A DNA stretch of 64,000 nucleotides from Calliopum simillimum (Eukaryota > Arthropoda > Insecta > Diptera > Lauxaniidae). Shown piece after piece: positions 57,100 through 64,000 of this stretch. Every line of letters begins with the position of its first letter. Within the stretch, counting starts at the first letter, position 1. The notes under the pieces were generated by a model, which saw nothing but the letters and a program-made list of their open reading frames with translations, was not told the DNA's origin and did not search any database. The position numbers and the translations under genes were made by a program. The stretch covers positions 117,203,309 to 117,267,308 of the forward strand of contig OX638368.1 of the NCBI GenBank assembly GCA_951812925.1, in the 5' to 3' direction.

Positions 57100-58085
57100 T
57101 TATTTTCAAGGATCAAATTCTGGCATTAGGAAAACGAAACTGCAGTAAACTGATACACTGTTTCAAACATTGTTTCATGTTCTATGGACATTGTAACTCA
57201 CTCATGCTTCAGTGCCCCATGACCAGGTGACCAAGTGGCTATATTGGGCTTTTAGTGTGAAAAGTTTTTATTTTCAAAGATAAAATTCTGGCACTAAGAA
57301 AAAGAAACTACACCAAACAGATATATTGTTCAAACACTGTATAACGTTCTATGAATCCCATTTGATTTTTTTGGAACCCACTCATGTTTCAGTAGTTCAT
57401 GATCAGGTGAACAAGTGGCCATATTGGGTCCTTAGTATGAAAAGTCATTATTTTCAAAGATTAAATTCTGGCTCTAGGAAAAAGAACCTACACGAAACAG
57501 ATATATTGTTCCTAGCACAGTTTTATCTTCTACACAAAAGAAAAACAACATAATATTAATGAAAAATTTATTGAATTTGAGCCGAGAATAGCATTCATTG
57601 ACTATATGAATCATTTCATAAAAGAACGAAATTTATAAATTTTTTTATTTTTTGAAAAATAAATTTATTTCTTATATTTCATGAAATGATTCATATAAAT
57701 ACAGGCATATTCTGAAATCCGATTTACTTCGGCTTCGGAATGAAAGCAATCTTTAAGAGCTCTGCATTGCGACAAATAAGATGGAATCGAATTGTCTTTC
57801 AACAAATAAAATTTGCTAATGATTCCTATTCGATTTATCGAAACATAAATCAGATTTGGTGTTAATTTTCGCAATGCGGAGCTCTTGAAAATTGCTTTCA
57901 TTCCGATTCCGAAGTGAATCGGTTTTCAGAACATGCCTGATAGTCAATGAATGCTGTTCTCGGCTCAAATTCAATGAATTTTTTCATTAATTTTATGTTC
58001 TATTTTTTGTGTGTATGGATTTCATTTGGTTTCATTGGAATCCATTCATGTTCTAATGGTCGATGACCAGGTCACCAAATAACCA
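57100..58085 (+). repeat. Tandem array of three 168-180 bp units, third interrupted
   Basis: The block TTTTCAA.GAT.AAATTCTGGC (57104, 57270, 57450) starts three units. They continue with GAAAC..ACAGATATATTGTTC, GTTCTATG, CTCATG.TTCAGT, CATGA.CAGGTGA.CAAGTGG and ATATTGGG. The second and third starts are exactly 180 bases apart. The third unit breaks off after about 57530 and resumes at about 58015 (TATGGATTTCATTTGG, CATTCATGTTCTAATGG, GATGACCAGGTCACCAAAT). Confidence 0.8.
57532..58016. mobile_element. Foldback MITE inside the third tandem unit
   Basis: The left arm (ACACAAAAGAAAAACAACATA, ATTGAATTTGAGCCGAGAATAG, GCATTCATTGACTAT, then after an extra hairpin AGGCATATTCTGAAA, TCGGAATGAAAGCAAT, AGAGCTCTGCATTGCG) is mirrored on the right (CGCAATGCGGAGCTCT, ATTGCTTTCATTCCGA, TTTTCAGAACATGCCT, ATAGTCAATGAATGC, CTCGGCTCAAATTCAAT, ATTTTTTGTGTG). 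The left arm carries an additional 57616-57700 segment that is itself a hairpin (ATGAATCATTTCAT / ATGAAATGATTCAT). No transposase is present. Confidence 0.85.
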
Positions 58086-58296
58086 CATTGCGCACTTCAA
58101 AGCTAACTACCCAAAACACAGCTACTTTTTACTTTGAAAAAAGAATATCTTAAAATTGTGACGTGTTATAGCAAAACAGGCTACTGCATCGTTTTGAGCA
58201 TGCCAAAAACATTTGGAATTTCGAAGCAGAATATAAATTGCTCAGGAAAATATGGCGTCGCTTTCAAAAAACGTCAAAATCACACGAAAAGTATAT
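58017..58296. other. End of tandem unit and non-coding DNA
   Basis: The open frame at 58134-58349 has no recognisable motif and runs into the hAT terminal array. Nothing else is seen. Confidence 0.45.
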
Positions 58297-58329
58297 GTGA
58301 ACGTCATAGTTGGGCACTTTTCAGTACCA

Positions 58330-58945
58330 GTACAATTCCAGTAAAATAAATTTGTTACTGATATTGCAATTTTATTTGCAATTACCAATAAAGTATTATT
58401 GATAATTTAAAAAAAAAGCAGTAACCAATAAATTTTTATTGATAATGCAAATCAAATTTGCATTACCAGTAAATTTTACTGATTACTGGTAAATATATCA
58501 GTAAGCAGTCAATTTTACTGGTACTGCAATTTAACATTTAATTACTAGTAAAATTTTACTGGTTACTGGGAAAAATATCAGTAAGCAGTAAATTTTACTG
58601 ATATTGCAATTTAGCATTTAATTACCAGTACAATTTTACTGGTTACTGGAAAAAATATCAGTAAGCAGTAAATTTTACTGTTACTGCAATTTCACATTTA
58701 ATTACCAGTAAAATTTTACTGGTTACTGGAAAAAATATCAGTAAGCAGTAAATTTTACTGATATTGCAATTTCACATTTAATTACCAGTAAAAATTTACT
58801 GGTTACTGAAAAAATATCAGTAATCAGTAAGAAATATCAGTAATCAGTAAATTTTACTATTTACTGGAAAAATAGAAGTAATCAGTAACTTTTATTGATA
58901 TTAATTTGCATTATCAGTAAAATTTTACGATTATTGAAAAAATCT
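58330..58945 (+). repeat. hAT left subterminal array, 80-bp period
   Basis: Units with CAGTAAGCAGTAAATTTTACTG, TATTGCAATTT, ATTTAATTACCAGTAAAATTTTACTGG and TTACTGGAAAAAATAT repeat. The GTAAGCAGT phrase recurs at 58501, 58581, 58661 and 58741, exactly 80 bases apart. The core CAGTAAAATTTTACTG is palindromic. Confidence 0.85.
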
Positions 58946-58956
58946 GCAGAATCTGA

Positions 58957-59882
58957 CTACAGTCGGTTATAAATGACAGTTTATTAATTCCAACCATAAC
59001 AAGGTGGAACTCACTTTATGGTTCCGTAAAGAGGCTACTGCAACATAAAGAAAAATCAGCGGAATTGTGTTTTCTGCTCAAAATTCCTACCATTCTCAAT
59101 GACGAGCTTGAGCACTTGGAAGAATACATAAAGCTTATAAGGCCTATAGCAGAGGCGATTGATTTTCTTCAGGGCGAAAAAATTATGTATTTTGGTTACT
59201 TTGTCCCTGCAATAGTATCCTTAAAGATAAAAATGCGTCGTTTAGACCCCACAAGCCTTAAGTATTTAGCCAAAGTAAGCGATGAAATGCTTAAAGCTTT
59301 GCTTAAAAGATTTGAAAAATTTTTCAAACTGCAGCCTGACGCTTGGGATGCTGTTATTGCGGCTATATCTAATCCGGATATAAAATTACGCTTTGTAAAG
59401 TCTCTGTTAGACACAGCAACAACGCAAACAGAAGAAGATGTAAGGAGAATGTTGAACACTTATGTGGCGAAATATGGCAAAATAGCCGTAAAAACTCGGG
59501 TTCTGCCGGACATACCGAAAAATGCATTCCTCGATTTCGGGGAAGAAAGTAATTTTTACACTTAATTTTCCATTAAATATTTGTACTTATACATTTATTT
59601 GTATATGTACTTTAACAGATGTTAGCGAACAGTGTGTTTCCACTGACTCTGGAAATTATCTCCAGGAAACCATTTTGTACCTAGTCGATCAAGACACAAC
59701 TGCAAATCGTCTGAAAAACCATCCAGCAATTAAAAACGTGTTTTTAAAATACAATATCCCATTACCGTCATCTGCACCTGTAGAACGGTTGTTTTCATGG
59801 GATTGTGAATCGCTCCAGAAGGCAAAACCTCAACAATAAAAATTTCGAATTGCTTGTTCTGAGGAAAGCTAATGGTGTATAA
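58957..59882 (+). pseudogene. hAT transposase, C-terminal part, with a short intron
   Basis: The open frame from 58957 has IPTITRWNSLYGSVKRLL, the hallmark ThrArgTrpAsnSer block of hAT transposases. It continues through LEHLEEYIKLIRPIAEAIDFLQG and the helical insertion region to GEE at 59547. A 70-base intron (59549-59618) separates the second exon, which ends in the dimerisation motif PAIKNVFLKYNIPLPSSAPVERLFS. A frameshift near 59800 follows; LNNKNFELLVLRKANG in the next frame (to TAA 59882) completes the usual hAT end. The zinc-finger (BED) and first catalytic Asp parts are missing, so the product is inactive. Confidence 0.85.
59549..59618 (+). other. Intron in the hAT transposase gene
   Basis: GTAATT at 59549 and TTTAACAG ending at 59618 bound 70 bases rich in T and A. 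Removing them joins codon phase 1 (A + AT) and restores one open frame across the junction (GEE-N-VSEQC). The retained stop TAA at 59564 lies inside. The size and borders are those of a fly short intron. Confidence 0.75.
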
Positions 59883-60054
59883 AAAGCTTCGTGTCAATTC
59901 TACGCTTGATACAAAGTTCAGTAGCAATTGAGTATTCTAGGAAAATAGAATAAAAGTTGGTTTTTGTATAATTTTCCAACTTAAATATTGTGTTTTATTT
60001 ACTTTGGATGGTTTTTGCTTCATATTTACTTTAGGATTGTGCATTGATTTTTAA

Positions 60055-60490
60055 CTACCAGTAACTATTTTCATTATCAGTAAAAAATAATTTTTACTGC
60101 AATTTTTGCACTGTCAGTAAAAATTATTTTTACTGCAATTTTTTTCAGTTTGCAGTAAAAAATTATTTTTACTGCAATTTTTTTCATTATCAGTAAAAAT
60201 TATTTTTACTGCAATTTTTTTCCACTAACCAGTAAAAAATTATTTTTACTGCAATTCTTTTCAGTAATCAGTAAAATTTACTGGTAATGCAAATTTACTG
60301 GTAATGCAAATTTAATTTGCATTACCAATAAAAACTTACTGGTTACTATTTTTTTTTTTCAGTAAACAGTAAATATTTATTTTTACTGATATTTTTCCAG
60401 TAATCACTAAAACTTTACTGGTAATGCAAACTAAATATCAGTAATCAATAAAATTTTATTGATAATCGAAATTGTTAATGCAGTCAATAA
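60055..60490 (-). repeat. hAT right subterminal array
   Basis: Repeats of CAGTAAAAATTATTTTTACTGCAATTTTT at a 40-60 base spacing, then AATTTACTGGTAATGCAAATT and CAATAAAATTTTATTG. Read in reverse it resembles the outer left array, so the two form long, imperfect inverted subterminal regions. Confidence 0.8.
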
Positions 60491-60887
60491 ATACTGCAGT
60501 GTGCCCATCTATGGTGACCGTCCAGTGGCAAGGTGCCTTATCTTCACTCACAAAATTTACCAGTACAGCTAAAAATAAGAGATAGGATTTCAGTGCTTAC
60601 ATAGACATGTTCGAACATTTTACAACTGATTTGAGGTCGATTATCAAATAACAAATATCAATAAAAGCGGTCTTACCGAACATCTACCCTCTAAAAATTC
60701 ATAATTGACAAACTTTGAACTTCGTTTTTCATTTTAACATTTCAAAATGCCATAATTCAGTCATTTGTTGGAATTTTCCAGTGATCGAGGTGTCATTTTA
60801 TTCAAAAATGTATGATTTTTTTAGAAAATGCAAAAAAACGGTTTTCTATTTTGTGAAGATAAGGTACTTTTTCCACTGGACGGTCAC

Positions 60888-62639
60888 ATATGTTTTATCT
60901 TTCGCCAGAAAGACTCAACAGACCATTTTTATTGTTCAAATTACAACTATTTATTTTTATTTAAACAAATTATAATTGAAAAATCGTAAGTTTAAAATTT
61001 TTCGAGCCGAGGTTTGAACCTGAGATGTTCTCAGCTCGACTAATACTCAGGTAGGTGGTATCAAACACAGAAATAATTTTTGAAACGATATTATTTTAGC
61101 TTTTTCATGCAGCATGATCATTTTTAATATGCTGAATCGTAGCATAGAAGTTTTTATAAAGAGTTTTTAAATTTTTTTTTCTCATATCAAAATTCTTATA
61201 TTCTTTTACTTTTAACAAAAAAAATTTAAGTTTTGATGCAAATGTTTAGAAAAGATGAATGGAAAACTTTCAGCACAAAGTTCTGTATTTAGCGATTGAC
61301 AATACCATCTATAAAGTGGAAAGGACTCACTTCATACATGTTTGAAAGAAAATATTTTTTAAGACATCTAATGAATTCTTTTAAAAAAGAATTACGTATA
61401 TAAAATACATTTTTGTAAAAGTTCGTTGAATAAATTCATTTCTATAAGTTTATTTTAAAATGTTATATGCAATTTATTCTTTTTTGTTTTTGTTTGAATC
61501 ACTTGAAGAAAATTTCCTTTCATATCTAGTAAGAAACCGGTAGCAGAATAGATTTTCTATTTAACAAAAGAAAAAAAAAAAAAATCAAAAGCGTTACTCA
61601 AAATCTTTTTGTAAATAAAAAGATCATCAAATAAACAAAAATTTCAATGGTAACAAAAAAGACGTTGGCTAAAGAAAATAATAAACAAAATCATTAAAGT
61701 ACATAAACAACAAAAAACAAAAGAAAAAATTTCATAAGGTTTTTCCATATTCCTCAGTATTAACACGGAGAAAATGTGACGTTCCACAAGAAAAAGCATC
61801 GGATTTTGATTTTCAAAACATCAGAACTCTTTTCTTCTGGAACACTGTGTTTGTCAATGAGCTAAATACTTTCAACTAAAATTAATGGCGCGCAGGATAT
61901 TACTATTACTGTTTATTCCATGGGTGTTATTTCCTTGTTCCAACTATAAGATACGTATCTATCTAAAAGTTTATATATTATTTTAAAGGTGGGTACTTGA
62001 TAGTAATTGCGCAATTATTGCAGCCATTTATTATGGGAATAACTCTGCCATAAGTTTGAGCTTACATTCATATTTCGTTTGTATCTCTTTAGAGAAATGA
62101 TGACAAACAGTGGGTTTGACTCAATCCAAAAGTTGGCAAGCAAGTTTTGCGTATTTTTTCGATAGAAACCGGCTTTTGCAGATGTACACACACACACACA
62201 CGCATAGATACTCACTGTTATTTATTAATTTTTATTTTTTCATTTTCGCTTTTGCACTCAGCGCTCTGTCGGTTGTATTGACTGGATTATAGCAATTTTT
62301 ATTTAACGTAAATTAAGCAATTAACTCGATTTAAGGTAATTATTTTGCATAATAAATTATTTGCCAATTCAATAAAAATGTCGTATATTCAGTTGGTGGT
62401 TGCATACAATTAATTACCAGTATAATTTAAATTTCTGTTTGTTTCACATTTTTCCTTTAGTTTATATGTACATATATTTTTTCCTAATTAATTTCAGTAT
62501 TTCATTTTACTAATCAGGTTTTATTTGCAATTTTAAATTTTTGCATATACTTATTAATTGCAATAACACATCGGCTGATGAATCTGCGGACCAATAAAGA
62601 AAACACAATTTTTTTTGGTCAAATTCGGTTTTTTTTTAT
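60888..62639. other. Non-coding DNA
   Basis: A short CA microsatellite (62189-62204). No gene is recognised. GAGGTTTGAACCTGAGA at about 61010 resembles a tRNA T-arm but nothing else of a tRNA is present. Confidence 0.5.
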
Positions 62640-62867
62640 CAACATAGTCTCATACAAGAGCGATCTATCATTCTAACGCGTCTCTAACATTTTTTTGTAT
62701 TTAATTTTACCTGGCTTAAAATCAATATATTAATATTATTTTAACTTTGTGCACATTCCTACATAAATACCTTTCTAATGGTGTATAATTTAAAGTCGCA
62801 CTCCATTTCTAACATAGTAAAATGAGATGGACAAGTTTTGTCCTGCATATTAATACATAGATTTCTT
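62640..62867 (-). repeat. Dispersed repeat R2, copy 3
   Basis: Reverse complement of the first 230 bases of 10847-11245: GTCGCACTCCATTTCTAACATAG, GTGTATAATTTAAAG, AACTTTGTGCACAT and TATTAATACATAGATTTCTT. Its 3' portion is truncated. Confidence 0.7.
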
Positions 62868-63071
62868 AATAATGTTTATTCCTCTTGAAAGTGAAAAGTA
62901 AGATTAAGAATGGTTGCGTTAAGAAAGAATTGAGTAACATCTGTTAAACTGAAACGTTATACTGTCAATTTAGTAGGTATGTTAGAAATGTTAATTCACC
63001 AAAAAAAAAGATGGCATATTACAAACAATATAAGTTTTCGGCGCGACTAATGCCCCTTTTGAAGTAAACTA

Positions 63072-63215
63072 TTATAAGGTTAGATTAGCGTGTGAGATTG
63101 CAGTTGCCATCATAACTTAGCCGAAATTAGTCCTATTGTATACGGGATTTATGGGGTTTAAAACTTCAGTGTCAATGTATAAGAAACTTTTCTAAATTTT
63201 TATAAACTCCAAAAT
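63072..63215 (+). repeat. Second copy of the GGTTAGATTAGCG repeat
   Basis: Related to 22915-23020 (GGTTAGATTAGCG, GTTGCCATC, TTTTTATAAACTCCAAAATG), with an insertion of about 70 bases. Confidence 0.45.
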
Positions 63216-63439
63216 GAAGAAAGTGACTTTCGAAGACCTTAAAATGTCAGCACTCACCAAGGAAACGAAAAGTGGATTCTTCGACGTCAGGATCCTTGTA
63301 ACTTTTAAAAGGCTAACTAGACATGGATACTTCAAGAATTATATTAACAAAATGGGTAAAACTAAAAGACTGGATTTCTACATTGCGGAATAAAATGTTC
63401 CTCAACTGCAAAAATTGGACAAAGAGAAGACGTTTAAGG

Positions 63440-63835
63440 TATGTGTAACAAATTACGGCATTTTAAGGTACTCTCTACTTCTAGAACACAAGTCTTGATT
63501 TATCCGATGTCGATAAGTGCCAAATTTGAGCATCATATCCCTTATATTATGCTTATTCTTTACACTTTTAGAAACAATGCATTTGCACCTAATTCCGGAC
63601 TAAAATTTTGCGTTGAACCTAATTCCGTAAGCGCGTGCACCTAACTCCGTGCAAGTTTCTTCATTTTATATATTTTAAAATTTATTCAGCTTTAATTCTG
63701 CAAATATAATGTTTTTCTTACACATTAAGGAGTCAACTAAATAAAAATAGTCACGCAATTATGTTCACTTGCACAAATTTATGTACGTTAATCCGGCAGT
63801 AAAAATTCATAGCATCTCTGAAATCTGTGAAAATG
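63440..63835 (+). repeat. Dispersed repeat R3, copy 2
   Basis: Same orientation as 14130-14665. AATTACGGCAT, ACTCTCTACTTCTAGA, AAATTTGAGCATCAT, AAATTTTGCGTTGAACCTAA, CTAAATAAAAATAGTCACG and TTTATGTACGTTAATCCGGCA. This copy is the shorter. Confidence 0.7.
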
Positions 63836-64000
63836 GTTCACATTGTACACGATTATTTATAGTTTTGAAAGAGAAAATTATATGCCGTAATTACATCACT
63901 CCATTCAGAAAAGTTTACTTATTCCGTGAGAAAAAAAATTTTTAGTATGTTCGCAAGCTATCAATAGTATATTTTCGAAAATTGACACTACTTTTTTTCG
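63836..64000. other. Non-coding DNA to window end
   Basis: ATATGCCGTAATTAC at about 63881 inversely resembles the start of R3. Nothing else is seen. Confidence 0.45.

Larger units (their letters stand above)
58305..60513 (+). mobile_element. hAT transposon with long structured ends
   Basis: The left end, CATAGTTGGGCACTTTTCAG (from 58305), and the right end read in reverse, CATAGATGGGCACACTGCAG (from 60513), form 22-bp TIRs with about four mismatches. They are flanked by the 8-bp direct repeats GTGAACGT (58297-58304) and GTGACCGT (60514-60521), one mismatch, the target size diagnostic of hAT. The 2.2 kb interior holds only the 3' part of a hAT transposase gene, between two arrays of CAGTAAAATTTTACTG-like palindromes. 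Confidence 0.85.
58297..60887. mobile_element. 374-bp MITE split by a hAT insertion
   Basis: GTGACCGTCCAGTGG at 60514-60528 is the exact reverse complement of CCACTGGACGGTCAC at 60873-60887, giving 15-bp TIRs around 374 bases. The first eight bases of its left TIR also appear at 58297-58304 (GTGAACGT) on the other side of the hAT element, as the hAT target duplication. The bases outside are ATAT on both sides (58293-58296, 60888-60891), a possible MITE target duplication. The MITE interior is non-coding. Confidence 0.65.

Noticed and set aside
58330..58945. CRISPR-like regular spacing
   Set aside because: The 80-bp periodic units are repeated throughout with no unique spacers, and lie within a eukaryotic hAT element.

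Overview
The window looks like intergenic or intronic DNA of a higher fly (Diptera, probably Brachycera). The evidence is a strongly AT-rich base composition with long A and T runs, CAA/CAG microsatellites, a 70-base GT-AG intron of fly type, and insect-type mariner/Tc1, hAT and jockey-like remnants. No complete, confidently identifiable host gene is present, and no rRNA, tRNA or CRISPR was found. The species is not determined.

Layout. 1-13 kb: non-coding DNA with a TATGGTCCATAAT minisatellite (1.8-2.3 kb), CCAAGA-rich dispersed repeats (5.4 and 9.3 kb) and a decayed mariner-like transposase (8.45-9.06 kb). 13-19 kb: a complex inverted repeat (13.0-13.8 kb), a T-rich minisatellite, dispersed repeats R3 and R4, and a three-unit-plus-inverted-unit repeat (17.9-18.4 kb). 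19-25 kb: a LINE endonuclease fragment, a possible pogo/jerky-like fragment, a nearly full-length dead mariner with both terminal inverted repeats (TIRs; 21.16-22.43 kb), and another R4 copy. 25.8-32 kb: two internally deleted copies of one Tc3/mariner-like family (25.84-26.69 and 30.55-31.31 kb, the second inside a GATAAAA array), a jockey-like LINE with an intact-looking reverse transcriptase broken by one stop and ending in poly(A) (27.1-29.0 kb), and a foldback repeat. 34.4-36.5 kb: a decayed hAT-type element of the ZMYM/DUF4371 kind. 36.7-45.5 kb: a hairpin repeat, a mariner deletion derivative inserted in another repeat, an acidic small open reading frame with a plausible promoter, two more transposase remnants and a 920-bp palindrome. 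46.9 kb: a 72-codon open reading frame with one membrane segment. 52.0-53.8 kb: a TTTGTCCACCC satellite array. 54.5-60.9 kb: three hairpin elements, a three-unit 170-180 bp array interrupted by one of them, and a hAT element (58305-60513) with 8-bp target duplications and long arrays of CAGTAAAA palindromes, sitting inside the TIR of a 374-bp miniature element (MITE). 60.9-64 kb: second or third copies of earlier repeat families.

Nothing here forms a pathway. The region has been built by successive insertion, and several insertions can be ordered in time because one element interrupts another. The most unusual properties are the density of long hairpin-forming inverted repeats (about ten in 64 kb), the structured ends of the hAT element, and two transposon copies with nearly the same internal deletion. 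All family identities come from reading translated motifs by eye; no search was run.
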